DNA of 17,752 bases from Euryarchaeota archaeon UBA251. GTDB lineage: Archaea; Thermoplasmatota; Poseidoniia; Poseidoniales; Thalassarchaeaceae. The stretch's first letter is position 1; each line of letters begins with the position of its first letter. Made by a program: the position numbers and the translations under genes. The notes beneath the pieces were generated by a model. It saw nothing but the letters and a program-made list of their open reading frames with translations. It did not search any database and was not told where the DNA came from. The stretch spans positions 1-17,752 of the forward strand of contig DAFJ01000060.1 of assembly GCA_002497905.1 (NCBI GenBank), given 5' to 3'. Below are positions 1 to 7,284 of this stretch, piece by piece.

Positions 1-676
1 TTTCGGTTGTATGGATTAGTTCACCATATTCGGAGAAACATTGAATCACGGTTTGGGGCGTTTCTGCGTCAGTCAAACCAATACATTCTGATGATACGAC
101 TAGGACGCCATCGGGCTTGAAGGTCATTCGCGTAATTCTATCCGCCTGTTCTGTTCTCGGCCCCATCATAGCGATATCCTCACCATTCGCATTGATGAGA
201 TGGATTACGCCTTCATCATCGGCGATTGCGAATGCACCTCCATCATCTCTCAGGGCTGCGATGCAGGTTTCGCCACGCAACTGTATCGTTTGTGCCACTC
301 CTTGAGAATCAAAGAGTGTGGCCTGCCTCATCCCATCTACTACGAGAAATCGGGTCTTATCTGGCGTGTGGGCAAGGATATCTACTCCGCCTGCGGCATT
401 TACACGCCAACTTTCGTTTCCTTCAGCATCGATGCAAACAACGTCTTTCGACATGAGTCCGATTATTGAGATGCCATTTGATAGTGCTACAACATGGTCT
501 CCTTCTTCTTCGAGACGAGTCATCGTGGCTCCGCTATCACTATCCATTGTAGGTGTGCGGATGAGCATTGAATCGTCATCAGTCCAATGGAGTATCGATC
601 CATCCGGACTTAGATCGCAGGCACGCACCCTTGATTCGCAGGGGATGCGCCGAATCGGCTTGATGCGGTAGGGCAT
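1..676 (-). CDS. Beta-propeller-like protein, C-terminus cut by window edge
   Basis: An open frame runs leftward from an ATG at 676-674 without a stop to base 1, giving at least 225 residues; the end lies outside the window. An in-frame stop at 701-703 bounds it upstream. The translation alternates short beta-strand-like stretches with turns such as LSPDG near residue 24 and FKPDG near residue 188, and phrases like VCIDAEGNESWRV and VIHLINANGED. This is the texture of WD40/PQQ-type propellers, where a value is looked up, compared and reported. There is no signal peptide or membrane segment in the visible part, so it is probably cytoplasmic. It starts 47 bases after the purF stop on the same strand and may be cotranscribed with purF. 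No catalytic motif is visible and the function is unknown. Confidence 0.75.
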   Translation of the reverse strand, partial: MPYRIKPIRRIPCESRVRACDLSPDGSILHWTDDDSMLIRTPTMDSDSGATMTRLEEEGDHVVALSNGISIIGLMSKDVVCIDAEGNESWRVNAAGGVDILAHTPDKTRFLVVDGMRQATLFDSQGVAQTIQLRGETCIAALRDDGGAFAIADDEGVIHLINANGEDIAMMGPRTEQADRITRMTFKPDGVLVVSSECIGLTDAETPQTVIQCFSEYGELIHTTE

Positions 677-723
677 AGTCCGAATTACTGGTGAGGGGAT
701 TTAGCGATGTCCATATTTTGCTC

Positions 724-2259
724 TCATTCCTGATTATGGATTTCAAGGGTTTGATTAGTGGATAATGATGCTTTTTTTGCCCCATCGTTTCTCGCTTCTT
801 CCACTGATGCGAGATATTCTGGAGTGATGGTCCCACATACATATTGTCCTGTGAAGCAAGATGTATCAAATTGGGTAACTGTGCCACCTCCTGCGTCGGT
901 TACAGCGGCTTCAAGATCCTCCAGTGTTTGGTAGATGAGCCAATCAGCTCCTATGGCATCGGTAATTTCCTGAATTGTCCGCCCATGTGCGATGTACTCC
1001 TGCTTTGCTGGCATATCTATGCCGTACACATTTGGATGGAGTACGGGAGGTGCAGCGCTTGCAAAGAATACTTCTTTCGCACCAACATCACGAGCGAGTT
1101 GGACGATTTTCCGAGAGGTATTTCCTCTGACGATACTGTCATCCACAAGGAGAACACGCTTTCCTGCGAATTCGTGAGGGATAGGGTTGAGTTTCTTCCT
1201 CACACTATCCTGCCTAATCTTCTGACCTGGCATGATAAATGTCCGTCCTACATACCGATTTTTTACGAATCCTTCTCTATACTCAACGCCTAGAGTTCGT
1301 GCGACTTCCATTGCAGCAATCCTGCCACTGTCAGGAATTGGCATAACTGCATCAATCCCATGATTCGGGTGTTCCGCCAGAATCCGTCTTGCAAGCCGTT
1401 CACCCATTTGGATGCGAGATTCATAGACGGAAATCCCATCGATTACAGAATCTGGACGAGCGAAGTAGACGTGCTCAAAAATACAGGGATTAAGTCGAGT
1501 TTCAGAGTGGCAGACACGACGAAGAATTCTGCCACTTTCGTCGATGAATACTGCTTCTCCAGGTGCTACATCACCCACAATTTGGCAGCCAAGAGCAGTG
1601 AGGACAACGCTCTCGGATGCGAAAACATGTGTCGAACCATTCGAATCCTCTCTAACACCATGGATGAGAGGACGAATCCCTAGAGGGTCACGGAAAGCGA
1701 GGATGCCATAGCCAGATAGAACTGTTACAGCGGCGTACGAACCTTCGACTCGAGTATGTACGCGTTCTATGGCATCGAAGAGGTCATCACAGTCTAGGTA
1801 TATCTCGCCCTCGATTCGAGTTGCATGCGCGCGCTCAAGTTCAGTAGCGAGGACGTTTAGAAGAACTTCTGAATCGCTATTTGTGTTTACATGGCGCCGA
1901 TCTTGATGAATCAGCTCATGCAATAGATTCTGAGCATTCGTTAGATTGCCATTGTGTGCTAGTGCCATGCCGTATGGGGAATTTGTGTAGAATGGCTGTG
2001 CTTCTGCTGAAGATGAGCTGCCGGCAGTTGGATATCGGACATGACCTATGCCCATCGGGCCGCCAAGAAGGTCCATGTGGCTTTGACGAAACACGTCGCC
2101 GACTAAGCCGTTGGATTTTCTCTGGTGGAATCGTTCACCGTCGCAGGTGACAATTCCTGCCGCATCTTGCCCGCGGTGTTGTAGCACGAGAAGCCCATCG
2201 TAAATCTGCTGTCTGACTTGTTGGTCAGACGATGAGAGGATTCCAATGATGCCGCACAT
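724..2259 (-). CDS. purF: Amidophosphoribosyltransferase (glutamine PRPP amidotransferase)
   Basis: Catalyses the first committed step of de novo purine synthesis, converting PRPP and glutamine to 5-phosphoribosylamine in the cytoplasm. The protein (511 residues) begins MCGIIGIL, so Cys2 becomes the N-terminal nucleophile of the class II glutaminase domain after Met removal, with no propeptide. The C-terminal half is a type I phosphoribosyltransferase with the PRPP loop VLLVDDSIVRG at residues 369-379. Runs such as FARPDS, GFVKNRYVGRTFIMPGQ and NVYGIDMP closely resemble the E. coli enzyme. The cysteines that bind the 4Fe-4S cluster in the Bacillus-type enzyme are not all present (HPNVYGID replaces the cysteine-bearing form), so this is the cluster-free class. 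That suggests bacterial ancestry, which is an inference. A GAGG sits four bases before the ATG. rpl37e lies upstream on the same strand, 60 bases away. Confidence 0.97.
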   Translation of the reverse strand: MCGIIGILSSSDQQVRQQIYDGLLVLQHRGQDAAGIVTCDGERFHQRKSNGLVGDVFRQSHMDLLGGPMGIGHVRYPTAGSSSSAEAQPFYTNSPYGMALAHNGNLTNAQNLLHELIHQDRRHVNTNSDSEVLLNVLATELERAHATRIEGEIYLDCDDLFDAIERVHTRVEGSYAAVTVLSGYGILAFRDPLGIRPLIHGVREDSNGSTHVFASESVVLTALGCQIVGDVAPGEAVFIDESGRILRRVCHSETRLNPCIFEHVYFARPDSVIDGISVYESRIQMGERLARRILAEHPNHGIDAVMPIPDSGRIAAMEVARTLGVEYREGFVKNRYVGRTFIMPGQKIRQDSVRKKLNPIPHEFAGKRVLLVDDSIVRGNTSRKIVQLARDVGAKEVFFASAAPPVLHPNVYGIDMPAKQEYIAHGRTIQEITDAIGADWLIYQTLEDLEAAVTDAGGGTVTQFDTSCFTGQYVCGTITPEYLASVEEARNDGAKKASLSTNQTLEIHNQE

Positions 2260-2319
2260 GGGTCCTCAACTTGCTAGTCGTGTGGCCGCCTTATGGACAT
2301 TGAGTGAGCGGATGCGAAA

Positions 2320-2502
2320 TCACTTACTGCCAATGAGGCGGTTTCGCTTGGACCATTGGTACTTGCGTCGGCGAGCAGTCACGCCATATCCACACGAAGA
2401 ACAGGCGCGCTTCTGCTTGTGATAGGAGTGGCGGCCACAGCGGCGGCACCTGAAGTGAACGATCTTCTGACGCTTACCCATGGATGGAGTGCCCTTACTC
2501 AT
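2320..2502 (-). CDS. rpl37e: 50S ribosomal protein eL37 (L37e)
   Basis: A structural protein of the large ribosomal subunit with a zinc finger, universal in archaea and eukaryotes. The 60-residue product starts MSKGTPSMGKRQ, matching the conserved family N-terminus, which fixes the start. It has Cys19-X2-Cys22 and Cys34-X2-Cys37 (CRRCG and CSSCG) for zinc, followed by a basic tail ending WSKRNRLIGSK. The length is normal for the archaeal family. The ATG overlaps the stop of a possible 25-codon ORF by an ATGA, suggesting translational coupling. The purF gene follows 60 bases downstream on the same strand. Confidence 0.97.
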   Translation of the reverse strand: MSKGTPSMGKRQKIVHFRCRRCGRHSYHKQKRACSSCGYGVTARRRKYQWSKRNRLIGSK

Positions 2503-2576
2503 TCGCTCACCTCAGCAACCTCGCGACTTTGCATCTTCTTATGAGGCTTGCCGAAGTGAATTGGACCGGTGAGCAT
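2499..2576 (-). CDS. Possible short coupled ORF upstream of rpl37e
   Basis: A 25-codon frame reads from ATG at 2576 (starts MLTGPIHFGKPHKK) to a TGA that overlaps the rpl37e ATG as ATGA. In many archaea an LSm gene precedes rpl37e, but this peptide has no LSm character. It may be a leader peptide whose translation is coupled to rpl37e, or chance. Support is limited to the exact stop/start overlap and a basic, plausible composition. I do not recognise it. Confidence 0.25.
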   Translation of the reverse strand: MLTGPIHFGKPHKKMQSREVAEVSE

Positions 2577-2620
2577 CTCATTTCCGAAGTGTTTGAAGCC
2601 TTAACCTCTCAGTTTGGTGC

Positions 2621-4612
2621 GTGAGACCCCTAAGTAGTGCTATTGTAGTCGCGGCGGCGTTCATGCTGCTTTCTCTTCCATTGATGTCTTCTGCTGATGT
2701 TAATCAGCCTATGCCAAATGTGATTTCATCCGAATCTATTGATTGTGAATCTGAAATTGTTAACGCGGGACAGGAGATTAACTGTAATATCGACCTTAGT
2801 GCAATGCCTGGTGCTTCATCGCTTCGTTTTGAGTATCTAATAGATGGGGGTCCAAATCCGGTTAAGGCATCGGTTCTCAGTGTGGGTACACAACATAGTT
2901 GCGGAATTCTAGAGAACGGTTCAGCAATATGCTGGGGTAGTGACCCACACGGCCAGTTAGGGGATGGAGGAAGTTCTACGAAATATGTCCGTCCAACAAA
3001 TCACATCACATCTCCTGATGGTTCCCCATTTCATTCTATCTTCGCTGAATACCATCGTACTTGCGCTCTAACTTTCGAGGGGCACTTGTATTGTTGGGGC
3101 TACAACCCTAATGGAGAATCAGGAGATGGCACGACTAATACCTACAAGTCTCCAACTACTCCTGTCAAGATTCCCCTAAATCGCACAGTTGAAAACATTG
3201 GGATGGGGCGCGATCACAGTTGTGCAGTACTTGATGATTCATCATTGATATGCTGGGGTTCCGATTCATACGGTACTCTAGGAAATGGGGATACTGAAAC
3301 ATCATCTCAGTATGAACCGGTTCATGCGGCTATTCCAGATGGTAGAATAGTCAAATCAGTAGGTGGGGGGAGGGATAATACCTGCATTCTTCTCACGGAT
3401 GGTGGCGTTATGTGTTGGGGTCGAGACAACGTTGGTCAGAACGGTGATGGTGGTACTTCAGCAACTACGCATTCTGCCTCATCCAACGTTCTATTGCCGG
3501 ACGGTAGAGCAGCTATTCACTTGGAAGTAGGTGATTTCCATTCATGTGTTATTCTCGATAACGGGCAGGTGTCCTGTTGGGGATGGAACAAGCATGGTAT
3601 GCTTGGAGACAATACTACTGTCGATTCTAACACCCCGTCAATCGCGCTTCTTCCAAATGGTTCTGTTGCAGTAGATCTAGATGTTGGCCTTTATCATTCA
3701 TGTGCGGTAATCGACAATGGATCGGTGTATTGTTGGGGGCACAATAACAAGGGCAGGTTAGGAGTGGGTGCTGTTAATGGTGCACAATTCCTAATTCCTC
3801 AGCATGTAGTTGGTGCAACGGATGTCGTAGGGGTCGAAGTCGATGAGTGGCATACGTGTGCCTTGAATCGAAATGGAACAATACTCTGTTGGGGCCACAA
3901 TAAGCAAGGTCAGCTTGGAATAGGCCATTCCAGTGATCGGAATACTCCGAACGAATTGGATTGGTCATCCGCTCCATTTTCATCTCCTTCGGGGGCTGCA
4001 CCTACGTCCATATGGATTCAGGATGGTTTGCGGGGTCAAATGCAAAAGGGTGAGAGTAATGTCTGGAATGTTAGCATATCTTTGCCAGAAGGCACACCAA
4101 TTGGCATGTATGGCCTTGAAATGAATCTCATGATGATTGACGGGACGCGTTCAACAATTTCCATGAACAATTTCGTTGAAGTGATTGGGGTGGATTCGGA
4201 TCGAGATGGCGTTGTAGACGCTGAGGATGCTTTTCCCAATGACCCGAATGAAAATTCAGATCGAGATGGCGATGGAGTTGGTGACAATTCTGATGTCTTC
4301 CCAGATGATTCAACAGAGACCTTGGATGGCGATGGGGATGGTGTAGGGGACAATATCGATGCATTCCCAATCGATCCTACTGAATGGAAGGATTCAGATT
4401 CAGATGGTGTGGGAGATAGGGCCGATTTCTACCCATATGATGCAAGTAAATCCAATTCCCCTTCCACATTGATGATTCTAGCACCTGCGGGGGCAATTCT
4501 TTCACTTCTTTTCGTAGTCATGTTCATTCGAGTATGGAATCGAAAAGGTTCGGGAGACAATGTCTCGACTCCTAAGTTTCGCGGACGGAAAAATCCAGAT
4601 CGTAAGTTCTGA
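2621..4612 (+). CDS. Membrane-anchored RCC1-like propeller protein with thrombospondin type 3 repeats
   Basis: A 663-residue surface protein. Residues 5-25 form a signal peptide (VVAAAFMLLSLPL, with SSA before the mature part). Residues about 86-435 hold seven RCC1/ATS1-like repeats of about 53 residues, each with an H-[ST]-C or similar and then CWG, predicting a seven-bladed beta-propeller. The two cysteines of each blade are always ten residues apart (94/104, 148/158, 201/211, 255/265, 309/319, 361/371, 413/423), fitting a disulfide in each blade in an oxidising extracellular setting. Residues about 460-523 resemble an Ig-like beta-sandwich. Residues 525-608 are Asp-rich TSP3-type calcium repeats (DRDGDGVGD and variants). 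A membrane segment at about 615-637 and a basic tail anchor the C-terminus. The start is GTG at 2621, needed to keep the signal peptide intact. Function unknown; adhesion, ligand binding or a surface scaffold are all possible. The gene converges on 4619-5044 with only six bases between stops. Confidence 0.88.
   Translation: MRPLSSAIVVAAAFMLLSLPLMSSADVNQPMPNVISSESIDCESEIVNAGQEINCNIDLSAMPGASSLRFEYLIDGGPNPVKASVLSVGTQHSCGILENGSAICWGSDPHGQLGDGGSSTKYVRPTNHITSPDGSPFHSIFAEYHRTCALTFEGHLYCWGYNPNGESGDGTTNTYKSPTTPVKIPLNRTVENIGMGRDHSCAVLDDSSLICWGSDSYGTLGNGDTETSSQYEPVHAAIPDGRIVKSVGGGRDNTCILLTDGGVMCWGRDNVGQNGDGGTSATTHSASSNVLLPDGRAAIHLEVGDFHSCVILDNGQVSCWGWNKHGMLGDNTTVDSNTPSIALLPNGSVAVDLDVGLYHSCAVIDNGSVYCWGHNNKGRLGVGAVNGAQFLIPQHVVGATDVVGVEVDEWHTCALNRNGTILCWGHNKQGQLGIGHSSDRNTPNELDWSSAPFSSPSGAAPTSIWIQDGLRGQMQKGESNVWNVSISLPEGTPIGMYGLEMNLMMIDGTRSTISMNNFVEVIGVDSDRDGVVDAEDAFPNDPNENSDRDGDGVGDNSDVFPDDSTETLDGDGDGVGDNIDAFPIDPTEWKDSDSDGVGDRADFYPYDASKSNSPSTLMILAPAGAILSLLFVVMFIRVWNRKGSGDNVSTPKFRGRKNPDRKF
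2876..3925 (+). repeat. Seven RCC1-type protein repeats
   Basis: Seven tandem coding units of roughly 53 codons, each ending in a C-W-G then G-x-L/N-G-D/x-G turn. The units are diverged at the DNA level, so this is an old internal expansion, not a recent tandem duplication. The cysteine-to-cysteine spacing is constant at ten residues in all seven. Confidence 0.85.
4193..4444 (+). repeat. Thrombospondin type 3-like calcium-binding repeats
   Basis: About four Asp-rich units (DSDRDGVVDAEDAFP, DRDGDGVGDNSDVFP, DGDGDGVGDNIDAFP, DSDSDGVGDRADFYP). The pattern D-x-D-x-D-G-V-x-D is the usual calcium-coordinating loop. The DNA of the units is visibly similar (gatggcgatgg-type runs), allowing slippage or recombination between units. 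Confidence 0.85.
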
Positions 4613-4618
4613 AATTAA

Positions 4619-5044
4619 TCACTGTTCTCGGCCGAGGAGAAGAAGTGGATCAATCTCTTCATCCATAGATACGGTGAGTGTGGAAAGAGTATAGCCTATG
4701 GCGAAGAACGCCCCGGTTGCTAACCCCGCCCAACGGATTGTCAGTCCCCCAAGTACGTCCTCAGTTGGTATCTCGCCGATGATAGCCAAGATACCAAGGG
4801 TCGAGAGTGAGAGGAAAAGTAGTCCTCCAATCTGCAACCATGGTGCCCGCCCCCTTCCGAGGAGGCCAAGCATCGATCCAGCGATAATCATCCAGGCCAT
4901 CATAGCAGTCCAAAGTGCTTGTATGATGATCGAGCGAAGCCTGTCTTCTATTGCCGGGGATTCCTCACCTTCAATCATCATGAGGGCGATAATGACGACT
5001 GTTGCAGTACCGATTCCGGCTCCAGATAATCTCCGAAGGCTCAT
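4619..5044 (-). CDS. Four-pass membrane protein of unknown function
   Basis: A 141-residue hydrophobic protein with about four predicted membrane segments (residues near 10-24, 42-64, 72-90 and 103-126) and a short acidic tail ending in MDEEIDPLLLLGREQ. I recognise no family motif. Its ATG overlaps the stop of the upstream membrane protein gene by an ATGA (5041-5044), so the two are very likely translated together and may form one complex. The downstream end converges with the RCC1-like gene. A small accessory or transport-related role is possible but nothing in the sequence settles it. Confidence 0.8.
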   Translation of the reverse strand: MSLRRLSGAGIGTATVVIIALMMIEGEESPAIEDRLRSIIIQALWTAMMAWMIIAGSMLGLLGRGRAPWLQIGGLLFLSLSTLGILAIIGEIPTEDVLGGLTIRWAGLATGAFFAIGYTLSTLTVSMDEEIDPLLLLGREQ

Positions 5045-5802
5045 TCTTGCTCACTCCTGACGTTTGCTTGGATCAGTTGTTCCATTCGTTTGATTTCCTC
5101 TTTACTCAAAGGAGGGGAGGTTCTTGGAACAACTGCTTTTGATTCAATCTGAACCATCAGGCCAATCGCCAATACTGCTGCGATAAGGAGGCCGAATATA
5201 CTTCCAATTGCAGTAGTTAGCCCCTCGCTGATATCCGCCTTGGTGAGGATACTTGATTCAATCAGGAGTAATGCACCTATGAGGCCGAGAGATGTGGTTA
5301 GAATTAGTCCAATTAGTGTCATCCAGCGTTGGTCTCCATACAACCATACGATTACAGCTCCGAATAGAGAAGTTGTGATGAGGCCGACTATACTGGAGGC
5401 TGCGTATGAATTCCATCCATCGGGGGTTACGAGTGGACTCCATTCAGGCTCTATCGTCAGGATACCTCCGAAGGCAACTGCAGAGATCATGAGTAAACCG
5501 CCTGTAGTTCTCCAACCTCTTGGTACTGGACCAACAGGAGTTACTCCACCAAATACCATCAGGTATATCCCGATACATAGAATCCCAACAATTCCAACCA
5601 CGTACAGTCCTATCTCTGCGATGCCCCCGACTTGCCCTCCGGTGGAACTGGTTGATGTCAACCCCAATCCAATTAGGACTAGGATGGAGAGGGGGATGAA
5701 TGCACGCCGTTGTATACTCTCTGAGCGATGAGTCCAGAGTGTGAGGGTGCTAGGGAGTCCAACGAAGAGGAGCATCCAGAAAACCGCCGATGGGGCATCC
5801 AT
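5041..5802 (-). CDS. Seven-pass membrane protein of unknown function
   Basis: From the ATG at 5802-5800 the product is 253 residues with about seven hydrophobic segments, followed by a cytosolic-looking tail with a charged helix (LSKEEIKRMEQLIQAN). I do not recognise a family. The frame stays open further upstream to an ATG at 5874 and a TTG at 5898, adding up to 32 residues. I prefer 5802 because the extra part (with WRHQRSLLCSIVSN) does not look like the rest and would crowd the divergent rpl44e promoter, but 5874 is possible. It overlaps 4619-5044 by four bases, making a two-gene membrane module divergent from the ribosomal cluster. Confidence 0.75.
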   Translation of the reverse strand: MDAPSAVFWMLLFVGLPSTLTLWTHRSESIQRRAFIPLSILVLIGLGLTSTSSTGGQVGGIAEIGLYVVGIVGILCIGIYLMVFGGVTPVGPVPRGWRTTGGLLMISAVAFGGILTIEPEWSPLVTPDGWNSYAASSIVGLITTSLFGAVIVWLYGDQRWMTLIGLILTTSLGLIGALLLIESSILTKADISEGLTTAIGSIFGLLIAAVLAIGLMVQIESKAVVPRTSPPLSKEEIKRMEQLIQANVRSEQE

Positions 5803-5927
5803 GATGTTGGATACAATGGAACAAAGCAATGAACGTTGATGCCTCCAGAGGGTGTAGAGTGTGTGCAATAGCATTGCGACACTTCGCGACACGCTCAAAT
5901 AGGGGCCGATGGTCGCCGAGACGCTAA

Positions 5928-5934
5928 GAGGTGA
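5928..5934 (+). promoter_or_regulatory. Strong Shine-Dalgarno site of rpl44e
   Basis: GAGGTGA matches the archaeal 16S 3' end and lies five bases before ATG 5940. It shows that the GTG inside it at 5931, in the same frame, is part of the binding site and not the start. A CAAATAG at 5896-5902 is a possible TATA-like element for this cluster. Confidence 0.65.
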
Positions 5935-5939
5935 AACGC

Positions 5940-6224
5940 ATGGTGAAGATGCCCCGGAAGGTCAAGCGGTACAGTCCTGCCGCTGGTCGTCATACCGAGC
6001 ACACCGTCGAGCGCGTCAAGAAGCGCCGTGCTTCTGAGCTAAAGTGGGGACAACGTCGTTTCCGGCGTGTTACCGCTGGTTACCGTGGTTTCCCACGTCC
6101 TAAGCCGGAAGGTCGCGAGAAGCCTACCAAGCGAATTAATCTCATCTTCCGATGCACGGAGACTGGAAAGGCCCACTCTCCGGCTGGTCAGCGGGCTAAG
6201 AAGTTCGAATTAGTGGATAAGTGA
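5940..6224 (+). CDS. rpl44e: 50S ribosomal protein eL42 (L44e), zinc site degraded
   Basis: A large-subunit protein located near the ribosomal E site. The 94-residue product matches archaeal L44e through its core (SELKWGQRRFRRVTAGYRGF, then PRPKPEGREKPTK) and its end KKFELVDK. The family normally has a zinc ribbon of CPxC near residue 12 and CTxCGKAH near residue 72. Here the first pair reads SPAAGRHT (Ser12, Ala15) and the second reads CTETGKAH (Cys72, Thr75), so three of four zinc ligands are gone and zinc binding is very unlikely. The rest is well conserved, so the gene is functional, not decayed. The start is set by the GAGGTGA at 5928-5934. It is the first gene of the cluster, with rps27e 11 bases downstream. 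Confidence 0.95.
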   Translation: MVKMPRKVKRYSPAAGRHTEHTVERVKKRRASELKWGQRRFRRVTAGYRGFPRPKPEGREKPTKRINLIFRCTETGKAHSPAGQRAKKFELVDK

Positions 6225-6235
6225 GGGTGTCAAAC

Positions 6236-6406
6236 ATGGTCAGTCGTTTCCTTCGAGTTACCTGTAAGGACTGTGGTAACGAGACAGTCATTTTTGAGCG
6301 GGCATCAACGGCTATCGACTGCGGCGTCTGCGGGGCTGTCCTTGCACAGCCCGCTGGCGGTAAGGCCAAGCTTGTCGGCTGTGAAATTCAAGAAGCCCTC
6401 GAGTGA
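6236..6406 (+). CDS. rps27e: 30S ribosomal protein eS27 (S27e)
   Basis: A small-subunit zinc-ribbon protein. The 56-residue product begins MVSRFLRVTCKDCGNE and carries Cys10/Cys13 and Cys29/Cys32, with the conserved ERAST and CGAVLAQPAGGKA stretches. All four zinc ligands are present, in contrast to the neighbouring eL42. An in-frame GTG at 6221 would overlap the rpl44e stop and add five non-conserved residues, so ATG 6236 is preferred. It is followed by the aIF2-alpha gene after 15 bases. Confidence 0.96.
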   Translation: MVSRFLRVTCKDCGNETVIFERASTAIDCGVCGAVLAQPAGGKAKLVGCEIQEALE

Positions 6407-6421
6407 TCGGGGGCGTCCAAG

Positions 6422-7210
6422 TTGTCTTCCGAAATTGAGTATCCTGAAGAAGGCGAGTTCGTCGTAGTCACTGTTCAAGGGATTGAGAAGAACGGAGCAT
6501 ATCTCTCCCTTCAGGGATACTCTGACGATATCAGGGCCTTCGTCTTCATTGGCGAGGTCAGTTCGGGCTGGGTTGCTCGCGTTCGAGATCATCTTAGAGA
6601 GGGACAGAGAACAGTTGCTCGTGTCACTAGAGTCCGAAAAGATCGGCGTAGTGTTGATGTCTCGATTAAATCCGTCTCCGATGAGCGTAGACGTGAGACG
6701 CTCCAAGATTGGAAGAATGAGCAGCGAGCCAGCCAACTTCTACGGATTATCTCCGAGCGCGCAGGATGGTCAGATAGTGAGTATGACTCCATAGGTCTCC
6801 AGTTATCGGAGACATTTGGCGGCCTCTACGGTGCTTTTGAGGCTGCTGCAGCGACTCCTGAATCTCTTGCAGAGTTTGGATTTGAGGGCGATTGGATACC
6901 AATGCTCGTTGAGACTGCTCTTGAGAATATTGTTCCAGCAAGCGTCATCATTCGTGGCCGCTTCCATATCGAGGTCTGGTCCGATAAGGGCGTTGAGGTC
7001 ATTCAAATCGCTCTTAGTGCGGCTGAAGATGTTGCAGAGGGTATGGAGGAGGTGCAGGTAGATTGCTACTATGATGGGGCGCCCGAGTATAGAATCGAGG
7101 TAGTGGCACCTGATTACAAGTCAGCAGAGAAGGCTTACGAAGACGCAAGAGTGGCCGTTTCATCTCACATTAAGAAGGCCGGCGGCCACTTTGAACTTCA
7201 TCGAGAGTAA
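6422..7210 (+). CDS. Translation initiation factor aIF2 subunit alpha
   Basis: The alpha subunit of the heterotrimeric aIF2 that brings initiator Met-tRNA to the small subunit. The product has 262 residues, the usual archaeal length. Residues about 10-86 form an S1/OB domain (PEEGEFVVVTVQGIEKNGAY, then IGEVSSGWV), about 90-170 a helical domain and about 175-260 the C-terminal alpha-beta domain that binds aIF2-gamma (VQVDCYYDGAPEYRIEVVAPDYK). The start is TTG at 6422: there is no ATG before the conserved PEEGEF and the reading frame fits only this position. The position of the eukaryotic regulatory Ser51 is not conserved as such. It sits in the classical archaeal order between rps27e and nop10. 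Confidence 0.94.
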   Translation: MSSEIEYPEEGEFVVVTVQGIEKNGAYLSLQGYSDDIRAFVFIGEVSSGWVARVRDHLREGQRTVARVTRVRKDRRSVDVSIKSVSDERRRETLQDWKNEQRASQLLRIISERAGWSDSEYDSIGLQLSETFGGLYGAFEAAAATPESLAEFGFEGDWIPMLVETALENIVPASVIIRGRFHIEVWSDKGVEVIQIALSAAEDVAEGMEEVQVDCYYDGAPEYRIEVVAPDYKSAEKAYEDARVAVSSHIKKAGGHFELHRE

Positions 7211-7271
7211 GGCTTGTTTGACTTCTCTTTCCGGATGCTTCTTGAACCCGGTCGCTAGCACTATGGGGTAT

Positions 7272-7278
7272 AGGTGAT
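7272..7278 (+). promoter_or_regulatory. Shine-Dalgarno site of nop10
   Basis: AGGTGAT is complementary to the archaeal 16S 3' end and is spaced six bases from the ATG at 7285. The 74-base gap after the aIF2-alpha gene explains why nop10 needs its own strong site instead of coupling. Confidence 0.6.
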
Positions 7279-7284
7279 TCAGCA

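Noticed and set aside
318..671. A 117-codon plus-strand frame near the left edge
   Set aside because: It is antisense to the propeller-like frame, which is longer, runs off the window and has a more protein-like composition.
579..887. A 102-codon minus-strand frame spanning the purF end
   Set aside because: It runs out of frame through the end of purF and the start of the next gene, with a composition unlike a folded protein.
844..1293. A 149-codon plus-strand frame in purF
   Set aside because: Antisense shadow of purF, whose motifs are intact throughout this stretch.
5803..5898. 32-residue N-terminal extension of the seven-pass membrane protein
   Set aside because: Possible, but it would start with TTG within the divergent promoter area and its composition differs; ATG 5802 is preferred, with ATG 5874 as the alternative.
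5931..5939. GTG start for rpl44e at 5931
   Set aside because: The GTG is part of the GAGGTGA Shine-Dalgarno sequence, correctly spaced for ATG 5940.
6221..6235. GTG start for rps27e at 6221
   Set aside because: It adds five residues not found in the family and overlaps the rpl44e stop; ATG 6236 matches the conserved N-terminus.
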